Assembly: GCA_045600945.1 (NCBI GenBank) | Contig: JAZRYX010000027.1 | Span: 45,905-109,904 of the forward strand | Reading direction: 5' to 3' | DNA length: 64,000 nt | Source: Darwinimomas sp045600945 | Lineage (GTDB): Bacteria > Bacillota > Clostridia > Lachnospirales > Lachnospiraceae | Part shown: one piece after another, positions 32,380-41,679 of the stretch | Layout of the letters: the number at the start of each line of letters is the position of its first letter | Position numbering within the stretch: position 1 is the first letter of the stretch | Position numbers and translations under genes: made by a program | The notes under the pieces: model-generated | The model's input: only the letters and a program-made list of their open reading frames with translations | Databases searched by the model: none | What the model was told of the DNA's origin: nothing

Positions 32380-34245
32380 TTATCCGGGCTTTGCCCCAGA
32401 ATATTTTACTTTGAATGAGGTTGAATTGCAACTGTTCTTCTTTATCTGTCTGGGCGGAATCAGACAATGATCGCGGTCAAATCCGATAAGGTCATTTCTC
32501 CCTGCTTTGAGCAGTGCTTCCTTGACCAGATCGTAGTTTTCCGGCTTTCTGTACTGTATCAATGCCCTCTGCATAGCCTTTTCGTGATAGGTTTTAGGTA
32601 TATACACCTGTTCCATCGTTCTCGGATCAAGACCCGTATAATACATTACCGTAGAGATTGTGGATGGTGTGGGATAGAAATCCTGCACCTGTTCCGGCAT
32701 ATATCCCATATCCCTTACACTTTCTGCCAGCTGTATGGCATCATCAATCGTCGATCCCGGGTGTGATGAAATCAGATAGGGGACAACATACTGATCCATA
32801 TGCAGACTGTCATTGATTTTCTCAAATCTCCGACAGAACGCATCATAAACCTTTTTCTCCGGCTTCCCCATGAGTCTTAAAACATGATCTGAAACATGCT
32901 CCGGTGCAACTCTGAGCTGCCCGCTTATGTGATACTTGCACAGTTCTCTCAGGAAAGTGTCATCTTTGTCAGCCATTACATAATCAAATCTTATGCCGGA
33001 TCTGATAAATACTTTCTTTACTTTCGGAAGCGCTCTTAACTTTCTCAGCAGTCCGACATAATCCTTATGGTCTGCAATCATATTTTTACATACCGAAGGA
33101 TAGAGACACTGCTTGTTCATGCATACTCCTTTTTTAAGCTGCTTGTCACATGCAGGTCTTCTGAAGTTGGCGGTCGGTCCGCCTACATCATGAATATATC
33201 CTTTAAATCTTTTATCTTCCGTCATTTCCTTTGCTTCTTTCAGCAAAGACTCATGGCTTCTTGCCTGAACCACTCTTCCCTGATGAAATGCCAGCGCACA
33301 GAAACTGCATCCGCCATAACATCCCCGGTTACTTGTCAAAGAAAACTTGATTTCTTCAATTGCAGGTACTCCACCGTCTTTTTCATAAGATGGATGGTAT
33401 GTATTCATATACGGTAATTCATATATTTCATCCATCTCCTGCATCGTAAGCGGTCTTACAGGAGGATTCTGGATAACATATCTGTTATCTCCGTATTTCT
33501 CCACAAGTATCTTACCGGTAACTGAATCCATGTTCTGATACTGGATATTAAAACTTCTTGCATATGCCGACTTATCATCGTGAATGGAATCAAAATCCGG
33601 CAGTTCTATGAACTCTTCGGTAAGATCATCCGTGGTTCTGGATTTATAGACCGTACCTCTTATATACGTAATATCAGAAACTTCTATTCCGCCTGATAGT
33701 GCATCTGCTATCTCAACAATTGGGAGTTCTCCCATTCCGTATATCAGGATATCTGCACCGGAATCAAGCAGCAATGATCTTTTGATCTTATCCGACCAGT
33801 AATCATAATGTCCCAGTCTTCTGAGGCTGGCTTCTATACCGCCGATAATAACCGGAATATCTTTATACTTCTTCTTTATCAGGTTGCAATAAACCAGTGT
33901 AGCCCTGTCGGGTCTTTTACCGATAACACCACCCGGGGTATATGCATCCGTATGCCTGCGTTTCTTGTTGACCGTGTAATGATTTACCATTGAGTCCATG
34001 TTTCCGGCCGATACTAAAAAGCCCAGTCTTGGTTTTCCGAAAACATTTATGCTTTCAGCATCATTCCAGTCAGGCTGCGCGATTATGGCTACCTTATATC
34101 CTCTTGATTCAAGCACTCTGCTTATGATGGCCGGCCCGAATGAGGAATGATCAACATACGCATCTCCGATAACATACACAAAATCAGGTTGCTGCCAACC
34201 CCTCTTTTCCATATCTTCTCTTGTTATCGGAAGAAAATCTCTCAC
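32380..34245 (-). CDS. YgiQ-family radical SAM protein
   Basis: 621 residues. A UPF0313 N-terminal domain (MRDFLPITREDMEKRGWQQPDFVYVIGDAYVDH) with the B12-binding-like region ESRGYKVAIIAQPDW is followed by a radical SAM core with the cluster motif CYGGCSFC near residue 310 and extra cysteines in CDKQLKKGVCMNKQCLYPSVC. The cofactor is 4Fe-4S with SAM; the reaction of YgiQ is unknown. It starts 2 bp after the GlcG-like gene. Confidence 0.92.
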   Translation of the reverse strand: MRDFLPITREDMEKRGWQQPDFVYVIGDAYVDHSSFGPAIISRVLESRGYKVAIIAQPDWNDAESINVFGKPRLGFLVSAGNMDSMVNHYTVNKKRRHTDAYTPGGVIGKRPDRATLVYCNLIKKKYKDIPVIIGGIEASLRRLGHYDYWSDKIKRSLLLDSGADILIYGMGELPIVEIADALSGGIEVSDITYIRGTVYKSRTTDDLTEEFIELPDFDSIHDDKSAYARSFNIQYQNMDSVTGKILVEKYGDNRYVIQNPPVRPLTMQEMDEIYELPYMNTYHPSYEKDGGVPAIEEIKFSLTSNRGCYGGCSFCALAFHQGRVVQARSHESLLKEAKEMTEDKRFKGYIHDVGGPTANFRRPACDKQLKKGVCMNKQCLYPSVCKNMIADHKDYVGLLRKLRALPKVKKVFIRSGIRFDYVMADKDDTFLRELCKYHISGQLRVAPEHVSDHVLRLMGKPEKKVYDAFCRRFEKINDSLHMDQYVVPYLISSHPGSTIDDAIQLAESVRDMGYMPEQVQDFYPTPSTISTVMYYTGLDPRTMEQVYIPKTYHEKAMQRALIQYRKPENYDLVKEALLKAGRNDLIGFDRDHCLIPPRQIKKNSCNSTSFKVKYSGAKPG

Positions 34246-34247
34246 TA

Positions 34248-34724
34248 TTATTTCCAGCCTTTTCCTGCAAAAAATCTGTCAAGACCTGCCAGTATGGCGG
34301 CATGATCTTCTGTATCGGCAAGTCCTGAACATCCGATAAATCCGATTACGCATCCGCCTTTTATCCTGATCGGAAATCCTCCGCCGCACGCAACGAATTT
34401 TGCAGAATCAAGTCCCTCTGATTCAAGATCACTTCCTGTTGCCGCAAGCTTTGCCTTAAATGTCATTGATGCCATGCCAAGCGTTGCTACGGTATTTCTC
34501 TTCCTTGTGAGCCACATATCATGGAACTTTCCTGTCCCCTCGGGATAATACGAGAATACTTCCGCACCGTTGATCCAAATGGTAACGGCAAGCGGACCCG
34601 AAAATGTTTTTGCAGCCTCGACTAAATCACATCCCAGATTCCATACATCATTTCTTGCAAACTCGGGGAAAATGTATTTTCTCTCTTCTGCCAAACACTG
34701 CTCATAAAACTCTTTATCTGTCAT
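34248..34724 (-). CDS. GlcG/HbpS-like (UPF0303) protein
   Basis: 158 residues. The landmark LAVTIWINGAEVFSYYPEGTGKFHDMWLTRKRNTVATLGMAS and the glycine-rich VACGGGFPIRIKGGCVIGFIGCSG match the heme-degrading/UPF0303 (YBR137W-like) group of the GlcG family. Function in bacteria is uncertain. It lies between the Nudix hydrolase (19-bp gap) and YgiQ (2-bp gap) in the same operon. Confidence 0.85.
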   Translation of the reverse strand: MTDKEFYEQCLAEERKYIFPEFARNDVWNLGCDLVEAAKTFSGPLAVTIWINGAEVFSYYPEGTGKFHDMWLTRKRNTVATLGMASMTFKAKLAATGSDLESEGLDSAKFVACGGGFPIRIKGGCVIGFIGCSGLADTEDHAAILAGLDRFFAGKGWK

Positions 34725-34743
34725 GATATCCTCCTTGCGGCCA

Positions 34744-35283
34744 TCAGGCCTTTTCTGTAAGATTCTTGTATGCCAGTATCCCGGCTATGGTTTTGGAATC
34801 CGTCATTTCTCCTGCATAAATCTTTTTAACAAGATCATCGACATCCCATGGCTGCACATCTATCTCCTCATCTTCATCAAGATTCTGATGAGTCTTTATC
34901 AGATTTCTTGCCACAAATACTTCGATAAACTCATCACAGAATGCTACCGTGGTATTAATATCAATAAGATGCTCAAAGTCATCCGAACGATATCCCGTTT
35001 CTTCCTCAAGTTCTCTTCTGGCACATTCTATCTTGGGTTCGTCTGGCGAATCCACCTTACCTGCGGGAAGTTCGAGCGTATATCTTCCGAGAGCATGTCT
35101 ATACTGTCTGACCATCAGTATCTTCCCGTCATCCGTAACCGGAACTACCGCTGCCGCTCCGTCATGATGGATGTAGTCCCAATGAGCATGGATACCTTTC
35201 ACCTCAACTTCATCATCATATACATCAAGTACAGTCCCTTTATATGCTTTTGTCCTCTTTATCAGTTTAACCGGTTTGTCCAT
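34744..35283 (-). CDS. Nudix hydrolase, ADP-ribose pyrophosphatase type
   Basis: 179 residues. The Nudix box appears as ELPAGKVDSPDEPKIECARRELEEETGY with the REL-EE-TG core, preceded by MVRQYRHALGRYTLELPAG as in ADP-ribose pyrophosphatases (NudF). It would cleave ADP-ribose to AMP and ribose-5-phosphate. The start overlaps the preceding M48-like gene by 17 bp. Confidence 0.92.
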   Translation of the reverse strand: MDKPVKLIKRTKAYKGTVLDVYDDEVEVKGIHAHWDYIHHDGAAAVVPVTDDGKILMVRQYRHALGRYTLELPAGKVDSPDEPKIECARRELEEETGYRSDDFEHLIDINTTVAFCDEFIEVFVARNLIKTHQNLDEDEEIDVQPWDVDDLVKKIYAGEMTDSKTIAGILAYKNLTEKA

Positions 35284-36190
35284 TATTCCCTTCTTTCAGT
35301 TTTAATATTTTCCTGATTCTGTACTGCGGAATCGGTTTATCTGAAGATAGATTCTCAATAACTTTTGCAAAATTAGTAATTCCGATTCTCTTTTCAAAGA
35401 GCTTCTTTTGATAGTCGTCAAAATCAAGCACAAATTTTGCGAAATCCAGATTATTCTCATCCCATATGATGCCTTTGATGGTATCTTCTTTTCCTATAAT
35501 CTCCACTGTCAGTCTGTCTGCCGAATATATCATTATCCTTGAAAACAAAGAATTGTATATCGGAATAAGCTGGGCCGGGAATGTCAGAATCAGCAACAAA
35601 AGATTTCTGTGTGATAGTGCTATATGCGACAATTCATTCGCAATAACAAATCTCACACAGGAATAATCATGCTTGCCATCCACTGCATTAAAAGCATATG
35701 CAGCCGGTATTCTTACACAGTACTTGTTTTTTATGGGCACTGACAATATCTCCATGGTCTTTTGTTCCTTGCACAGGCAGTGATCAGGCTCGATCAGAAG
35801 ACCCATTCTCTCTGAATAATCATCAAACATCGCTTCAATGATTGCCGATTGCGTCTCGGAGACATGAACATCCCGTGCAGTTGCACTTCCTATATCTCTG
35901 AAGAAGTTCCATATAGTTGCGACTATTAGTATTCCGAAAACTACTATCAGGATATTCTTTCCGAATTCGACGATAATCTCCGCGATCCCGGACTCAACCG
36001 ACAATCCCTCGTTTAACCACTGTATGACAAAGCCTTTATTCTTCATATATACAACCATATACAGCAGTCCCCAATATATCGCCACCGAAATTATGATGGA
36101 CAAAATAATAATCGGAATCTCAAAAGGATGCCTGGCTTTCTCCAGCATTTTCCTTTTACTCATGAAGTTTTTAACACTCTTTACCTTCAT
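35267..36190 (-). CDS. M48-like membrane protein with degenerate zinc motif
   Basis: 307 residues with two N-terminal membrane helices (about 25-50 and 78-98) and a cytoplasmic domain like M48/HtpX peptidases. The position of HExxH reads VIANELSHIALSH: the first His is Asn while Glu and the second His remain. The later Glu of the ExxxD-like site reads YSADRLTVEII. A productive zinc site is therefore doubtful, and the protein may be a scaffold or use another ligand. It overlaps the YhaN-like gene by 4 bp (ATGA) and the Nudix gene by 17 bp. Confidence 0.65.
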   Translation of the reverse strand: MKVKSVKNFMSKRKMLEKARHPFEIPIIILSIIISVAIYWGLLYMVVYMKNKGFVIQWLNEGLSVESGIAEIIVEFGKNILIVVFGILIVATIWNFFRDIGSATARDVHVSETQSAIIEAMFDDYSERMGLLIEPDHCLCKEQKTMEILSVPIKNKYCVRIPAAYAFNAVDGKHDYSCVRFVIANELSHIALSHRNLLLLILTFPAQLIPIYNSLFSRIMIYSADRLTVEIIGKEDTIKGIIWDENNLDFAKFVLDFDDYQKKLFEKRIGITNFAKVIENLSSDKPIPQYRIRKILKLKEGNNGQTG

Positions 36191-38232
36191 TCATTTCTCA
36201 CTTTCTGAACAATATCTCTGCTGTCATGACATGTGAGATATATTATCTGATATTCACCGGCAAGAAGTTCAATTATATTTTTTCCGCCTGATAAGCGTTT
36301 ATCGTCAAAGTTGACAAACGGGTCGTCCATTATGATAACGGGTTTTTCATCCTGATACATGGCATCAATGAGCCCCATCCTGAAGCACAAATCAATCTTG
36401 TCTCTGCTTCCCGCACTATAGAGGCGTGAGTTTCTCAGATCACCATGATCATCTACTTTAAGATTCATATTTGCATCGAAACAATATTCCTTCCCGGTGA
36501 CACCGTCAAGCATCTCGTAATACTTTCTGAATCCTCTTGCCACCGGTTCACTGTATTTTGATACGAAACTTGCCTTTGCCTTTTCAAGCAGATCTTTTGT
36601 CTGTGTAATAAGCTTTTCTCTTTTGAACAGGGCTGTATATTCTTCTTTTTTATCGTTAAGCTGTTCCTCTTTTGCATTCAGCTCATCAAGATTCTCAAGA
36701 AGCAGCTGCAATTGATTATTCTCCGAATTGATGTCATCCATAATTTTTTCTGTTACAGTGCTTATCTCGTTCATGGCTGTATTGATCTCATCTACAGTTC
36801 TGATATTTGAATTGATACCTGCTTCTTTTATCTTTGTGATATCATTCCGGTTTTCAAAATCGGTCTTCTCTTTCTCTATGGCTGCAAGTTCCTGTTCGGC
36901 TCTTCTATATGTATCCAGATTCCTCTTGATATCCGTCAGATCTTTTATCACGTTCGCATCATCATAACAAACTCCGCAGTCTTCCATGAAACTCTTTATT
37001 CTGCTATCGGTGTCTTTGATGAAACTTTTCTCTTCGCGAATTTCTTCCGTAACCCTGTTGTAGAGAGAAACTCCTGCATCCTGACGCATTGTTTTAGATG
37101 TGCCGCTTATTAATACTATACCCGTAATAAGCAGGATCAATCCGATTGCCGATATTGCTGCCAGAGCTTTGATTCCGGTCAATGCATATGCCAAAACCCC
37201 CAATGCAATCAGTATGATTCCGGCTATGATCAGTGCCTTTCCGGTTTTTGCTTTTCTTCTGTTTTCTTTTATCTGCTGTTCAAGGTTATTCAGAAACTGC
37301 TGTTTGGACAGCAATGCTTCTTTCTTGCTTTTCGCCTCCGCGTAATCATTTATCAATCTGTTGATCTGCTCATCACTGACATCATTTCTGAAAGTTCTGC
37401 CTGCCCTCTCCTTGTCATTTTTTCTTTCATAATACCTTTTCAGTATATTCTCATACTGCTCTCTTTTTGACAGCAGCTGAGCTCTTAACGAAGCCTCTTT
37501 AAGCTCTTCGCTCAGATCCTCTGATTCTCTTTTTTTATTTTCAAGTAACTTTCTCAGATTCTCCAACGATTTCTGTTTTGCTTCTATTGCTGTTTTTATA
37601 TCCGGAATCTTTCTTGTTTCATCTTCAAGCCCGGTAAGTTCGTTTCTTAAAGCGTACAGTTGCCCTGTGGAGCGGGAATGGCTCATGGCATTAAGCTTCT
37701 TTTTGAACTTATCCGCTACAGCCTCATAATTATCTATATCATCCGTACTTCCGGACAGATTTCCCAGTTTTGCATTGATTCCGTCTGTTGCCGAAGTCTC
37801 TATATCGTTCTGGCTGAACATAATAGTCTTTTTAAATGAATCCGAATCGATCTTGAAGATTTCTTCTCCGATTTTCTCCGAATAGTCATTACTTTCAAGG
37901 CCGGTTTTATTATCATAGAGTCTGAACTCATCATCTTTTTCCGTATTTCCGAAAAGTCTTGTGATTCTGTACTCTTTTTCTCCGACCGCAATAATAAGAC
38001 TGCCCCCGTAGGTTCCTCCCTGCCAGGGTTTCAGTCTCTTTCTCTCTTTATCTATGTCGCTTCTTTTATTTTCTCCGTCAAATCCGAACATCATGACCCT
38101 GATAAAAGCAGCAAGTGTGCTTTTACCCCAGCCGTTTTCTTCGTTTATTGTCGTAAGGCCTTCGGAGAACTGTTTGTTGTAGTTTGAAAATTTCCCGAAG
38201 TTTTCAATTCTTACTTCTTTGATCTTCATCAC
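36187..38232 (-). CDS. YhaN/SbcC-like AAA ATPase
   Basis: 681 residues. Walker A NGWGKSTLAAFI is near residue 37. Long coiled-coil arms interrupted by two adjacent hydrophobic helices (about 340-390) follow, then a C-terminal ABC-type head with YSAGSRDKIDLCFRMGLIDA and Walker B PVIIMDDPFVNFDD. This is the YhaN organisation of the Rad50/SbcC family. With the phosphoesterase upstream (ATGA overlap) it would form an SbcCD-like DNA-processing complex. The paired hydrophobic helices suggest membrane contact. Confidence 0.88.
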   Translation of the reverse strand: MMKIKEVRIENFGKFSNYNKQFSEGLTTINEENGWGKSTLAAFIRVMMFGFDGENKRSDIDKERKRLKPWQGGTYGGSLIIAVGEKEYRITRLFGNTEKDDEFRLYDNKTGLESNDYSEKIGEEIFKIDSDSFKKTIMFSQNDIETSATDGINAKLGNLSGSTDDIDNYEAVADKFKKKLNAMSHSRSTGQLYALRNELTGLEDETRKIPDIKTAIEAKQKSLENLRKLLENKKRESEDLSEELKEASLRAQLLSKREQYENILKRYYERKNDKERAGRTFRNDVSDEQINRLINDYAEAKSKKEALLSKQQFLNNLEQQIKENRRKAKTGKALIIAGIILIALGVLAYALTGIKALAAISAIGLILLITGIVLISGTSKTMRQDAGVSLYNRVTEEIREEKSFIKDTDSRIKSFMEDCGVCYDDANVIKDLTDIKRNLDTYRRAEQELAAIEKEKTDFENRNDITKIKEAGINSNIRTVDEINTAMNEISTVTEKIMDDINSENNQLQLLLENLDELNAKEEQLNDKKEEYTALFKREKLITQTKDLLEKAKASFVSKYSEPVARGFRKYYEMLDGVTGKEYCFDANMNLKVDDHGDLRNSRLYSAGSRDKIDLCFRMGLIDAMYQDEKPVIIMDDPFVNFDDKRLSGGKNIIELLAGEYQIIYLTCHDSRDIVQKVRNE

Positions 38233-39326
38233 ACAATCTCCTCACCCATAAGCGCCTTGATACCTATTCTTATGATTTCAGCCTTCTCTTCTTCGGATAT
38301 ACCGGGCTCAGCTTCTACTGTCCTTATGAACTCTCCTTTGAGCGATTCATCAAGTTTGAAATCATTATAGTTTACCTTTAATTCCGTGTTGTCCTTAAGT
38401 TTAAAATCAAAGAACCTGCCTTCAAACTGTTTTTCTATGAAGTCCGTGTTTTTTTCACATTCGATGTCGAGCGATCCTGTCAATTCGACTTTTACAAGAT
38501 CTCTTATTGAAAAATGATTGTCTCTCAATGCCACATCTATCTCCGAAACCATATCCGAAGAGCTCATAAGTCCGGAAATGTCAACCTTAATAACATGTGT
38601 CTCTCGTATAGGATTGCAGACTTTTATGTCAGAATATGATCTTTCTCTTCCGTTTATATCCAAAACTATGAATCCATGTTCGCCGGTCTCGTCGTATCCA
38701 CGGGATTCGAGGCAGCCCGGATAACAATACTCGCCTCTTGCGTCGAGTCTGCCTTCTTTATACGTATGTATATGTCCCAAAGCAAGATAATCTATATTTC
38801 TGTTTTTCAGATCTCTTATACTTACCGTCTGCGCATCATTTTTTCCTGATGACTCTGCGTCCTGACCATGCATGGTCACTATATTAAAATGTGTGACATC
38901 AAGATGCAGTCTCTCATATATACTTTGAGTATTATCCTTGTTTAGTTCGACTCCGGTAAGAGTTATATTCTCCCCGAGCTCATACGTCGTCCATTCATCC
39001 GTGAACATGCGAAAATTATCCGGTATATCATCTGCTTCACCGGGAAAATCACATTTATCATGATTCCCTTTAAGAAAGTAAAAATCTATACCCGGATTAT
39101 CTTTCACACATGAAAGCACTGCATTTTTTGCAGTTGCGGAAACATGGCTTTGATCAAACAGATCTCCTGCAATGATAACAACCTTCACTTCATGATCAGC
39201 AGCGTACGAAATCATATTCTTAAAAGCTTTTATCAGTTCCGCTTTTCTTTCTTTTCTCTTCTCTGTTTCTCCCAGTCGTGACAGTGGTGAATCCAGATGA
39301 ATGTCTGCGCAATGGATTATTTTCAT
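38229..39326 (-). CDS. YhaO/SbcD-like metallophosphoesterase
   Basis: 365 residues. Calcineurin-type motifs: CADIHLDSPL (DxH), VIIAGDLFDQ (GDxxD), FLKGNHDKCD (GNHD), VTMHGQDA and LGHIHTYKEG (GHxH). It partners the adjacent YhaN-like ATPase, analogous to SbcD/Mre11 acting with SbcC/Rad50 on DNA ends. It is the first gene of a minus-strand operon that probably runs to YgiQ or glyS. Confidence 0.9.
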   Translation of the reverse strand: MKIIHCADIHLDSPLSRLGETEKRKERKAELIKAFKNMISYAADHEVKVVIIAGDLFDQSHVSATAKNAVLSCVKDNPGIDFYFLKGNHDKCDFPGEADDIPDNFRMFTDEWTTYELGENITLTGVELNKDNTQSIYERLHLDVTHFNIVTMHGQDAESSGKNDAQTVSIRDLKNRNIDYLALGHIHTYKEGRLDARGEYCYPGCLESRGYDETGEHGFIVLDINGRERSYSDIKVCNPIRETHVIKVDISGLMSSSDMVSEIDVALRDNHFSIRDLVKVELTGSLDIECEKNTDFIEKQFEGRFFDFKLKDNTELKVNYNDFKLDESLKGEFIRTVEAEPGISEEEKAEIIRIGIKALMGEEIV

Positions 39327-39344
39327 TTACTCTACCTCGCGCTA

Positions 39345-39350
39345 ATTATA
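39345..39350 (-). promoter_or_regulatory. Extended -10 upstream of the YhaO operon
   Basis: Minus-strand TGA-TATAAT in the 47-bp gap after metA; the -35 region is poor. Confidence 0.45.
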
Positions 39351-39373
39351 TCATATATCTTTTTTCGCCCGTC

Positions 39374-40300
39374 TTATCGGATCACTTCAAGTTCATCCAG
39401 ATTGTATGGAGTATCCTGATATACGTAATAATTCATCCAGTTATGATACAGCAAAAATGCATGTGACCTCCATCGGAATATCGGCTTATTGCCCGGATCA
39501 TCATACTTATAATAATTGACCGGTATTTCAATCGGCAGCCCTTTGCTCAGGTCGCGTTTATATTCCGAATCCAGCGTGTACTTATCATACTCAGGGTGTC
39601 CCATAACAAATATCTGTCTTCCGTTCTCTGTACTGAGCAGATATATGCCTGCTTCATCAGACCTTGCCAGCACTCTTAGCTGAAGACAGTTCATAACATC
39701 TTCTTCCGAGATTTCCGTATGTCTGGAATGCGGCGCATAAAATACATCGTCGAATCCTCTAAGCAGAGGGTTCTCCTTTCTCACAACTTTATGCAGGAAT
39801 ATACCGAACATTTTCTTTGGAAGTGTATGTTTTTGTATTCCGAAATGATAATACAAACCGGCCTGCGCGCCCCAGCATACATGGAGCGTACTGTAAACAT
39901 GGCTTTTTGACCATTCAAGAACCTCACAGAGTTCATCCCAATAATCAACTTCTTCAAATTGGATTGTCTCTATAGGCGCTCCCGTGATGATCATTCCGTC
40001 AAAACGTTCATTCCTGATATCATCAAACGTTCTGTAAAACTCCTGCAAATGTGTCTCCGAAACATGTACCGGATCGTGTGTTGCCGTTTTTAGTAACGTA
40101 AGCTGCACCTGGAGCGGTCCGTTTGCAAGAAGTCTTGCTATCTGAGTTTCGGTAATAATCTTCGTCGGCATCAGGTTGAAAACCAGTATCCTCAGCGGAC
40201 GAATCATCTGACTGCTTGCCCTCTCTCTATGCATAACGAATATATTTTCTTCAGACAGAATCTGAAAAGCGGGTAATTCTTTAGGTATAATTAAAGGCAT
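39374..40300 (-). CDS. metA: Homoserine O-acetyltransferase (MetA)
   Basis: 308 residues. It begins MPLIIPKELPAFQILSEENIFVM and carries the MetA catalytic cysteine in STLHVCWGAQAGLYY, the His in APHSRHTEI and the Glu in MGHPEYD. MetA transfers an acyl group from acyl-CoA to homoserine. Firmicute MetA proteins generally use acetyl-CoA, which fits the O-acetylhomoserine sulfhydrylase gene 32 bp upstream. Length is typical. Confidence 0.94.
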   Translation of the reverse strand: MPLIIPKELPAFQILSEENIFVMHRERASSQMIRPLRILVFNLMPTKIITETQIARLLANGPLQVQLTLLKTATHDPVHVSETHLQEFYRTFDDIRNERFDGMIITGAPIETIQFEEVDYWDELCEVLEWSKSHVYSTLHVCWGAQAGLYYHFGIQKHTLPKKMFGIFLHKVVRKENPLLRGFDDVFYAPHSRHTEISEEDVMNCLQLRVLARSDEAGIYLLSTENGRQIFVMGHPEYDKYTLDSEYKRDLSKGLPIEIPVNYYKYDDPGNKPIFRWRSHAFLLYHNWMNYYVYQDTPYNLDELEVIR

Positions 40301-40332
40301 TTTCCTTCTCCTTATGTAATTCTTTTATGTCG

Positions 40333-41607
40333 TCAGCATTTATCCAATGCCTGAGAAATATCTGCAATAAGATCCTCAATATCTTCGAGACCTACACTGA
40401 GTCTTACCAGTTCTGCAGGAACACCTGCGGCTTTCAGCTGTTCATCATTCATCTGACGGTGTGTTGATGTTGCCGGATTAAGGCAGCACGTTCTTGCATC
40501 TGCTACATGGGTCTCAATTGCGCAAAGCTTAAGGTTCTTCATGAAAATGCTGGCAGCCTGCCTTCCGCCTTTCAATCCGAAAGAAACAACTCCGCATGTA
40601 CCGTTCGGAAGATATTTCTTTGCCGTCTCATAATATTTATCTCCTTCAAGACCGCTGTAAATTACATATGCAACCTTTGGATGATTTTTCAAAAATTCGG
40701 CAACGGCCTTTCCGTTCTCACAATGACGTTTAACACGTACATGTAAACTTTCCAGACCTAAATTGATATAAAATGCACTCTGCGGACTCTGAACTGATCC
40801 TAAATCACGCATCAGCTGAGAAGTACATTTAGAAATGAATGCTCCTTCCTTTCCGAATTTCTCGGCATAGACTATTCCGTGATAGCTCTCATCCGGTGTA
40901 CAAAGTCCCGGGAACTTATCTGCATGTGCCATCCAGTCGAATTTGCCTCCGTCAATGATTGCACCTCCTATTGTTGCACCGTGTCCATCGATATATTTTG
41001 TGGTGGAATGTGTAACAATGTCTGCACCCCACTCTATCGGGTGACAATTTACCGGAGTCGCAAAAGTATTGTCAATTATCAGCGGCACGCCATGTGCATG
41101 AGCTGCTTTTGCAAACACCTCAATATCTAAAACCGTCAGTGCCGGATTGGCGATAGTCTCTCCGAAAACTGCTTTCGTGTTCGGTCTGAATGCAGCATCT
41201 AACTCTTCTTTTGTGCAGTCCGGTTCAACAAATGTTGCCTCGATTCCCATCTTAGCCATTGTTACGGAAATCAGATTAAATGTCCCGCCATAGATGGAAT
41301 TGGAAGCTACGATATGATCACCGCAGTTACATATATTGAAAAGTGCAAAGAAGTTGGCTGCCTGTCCGCTTCCTGTAAGCATGCCTGCAGTACCGCCTTC
41401 GAGCATGGTAAGCTTTTTTGCCACCATATCGCAGGTCGGATTTTGAAGTCTGGAATAAAAATATCCCTCCTCTTCCAGATCGAAGAGTTTACCCATATCT
41501 TCACTTGTGTCGTATTTGAAAGTAGTACTCTGAATAATCGGAATCTGGCGCGGCTCTCCGTTTCCCGGTGTATAACCACCCTGCACGCATAATGTATTTA
41601 ATTTCAT
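40333..41607 (-). CDS. metY: O-acetylhomoserine sulfhydrylase
   Basis: 424 residues of the Cys/Met PLP family. The PLP lysine is in VTHSTTKYIDGHGATIGG, with SRLQNPTCDMVAKKL and the long MetY-specific insert before ESLHVRVKRH. It converts O-acetylhomoserine and sulfide to homocysteine. With metA it forms a two-gene homocysteine unit. AAGGAGG precedes the ATG. The 72-bp leader is too short for a SAM riboswitch and shows none. Confidence 0.94.
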   Translation of the reverse strand: MKLNTLCVQGGYTPGNGEPRQIPIIQSTTFKYDTSEDMGKLFDLEEEGYFYSRLQNPTCDMVAKKLTMLEGGTAGMLTGSGQAANFFALFNICNCGDHIVASNSIYGGTFNLISVTMAKMGIEATFVEPDCTKEELDAAFRPNTKAVFGETIANPALTVLDIEVFAKAAHAHGVPLIIDNTFATPVNCHPIEWGADIVTHSTTKYIDGHGATIGGAIIDGGKFDWMAHADKFPGLCTPDESYHGIVYAEKFGKEGAFISKCTSQLMRDLGSVQSPQSAFYINLGLESLHVRVKRHCENGKAVAEFLKNHPKVAYVIYSGLEGDKYYETAKKYLPNGTCGVVSFGLKGGRQAASIFMKNLKLCAIETHVADARTCCLNPATSTHRQMNDEQLKAAGVPAELVRLSVGLEDIEDLIADISQALDKC

Positions 41608-41679
41608 TCTTAAACCTCCTTGTTTTTACCACCTGTTTTGCCGAAATATAATCCTGTATATTATATATCTTTTGTCTGG

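Noticed and set aside
41608..41679. SAM riboswitch ahead of metY
   Set aside because: The gap is 72 bp, too short, and shows no terminator/anti-terminator structure.
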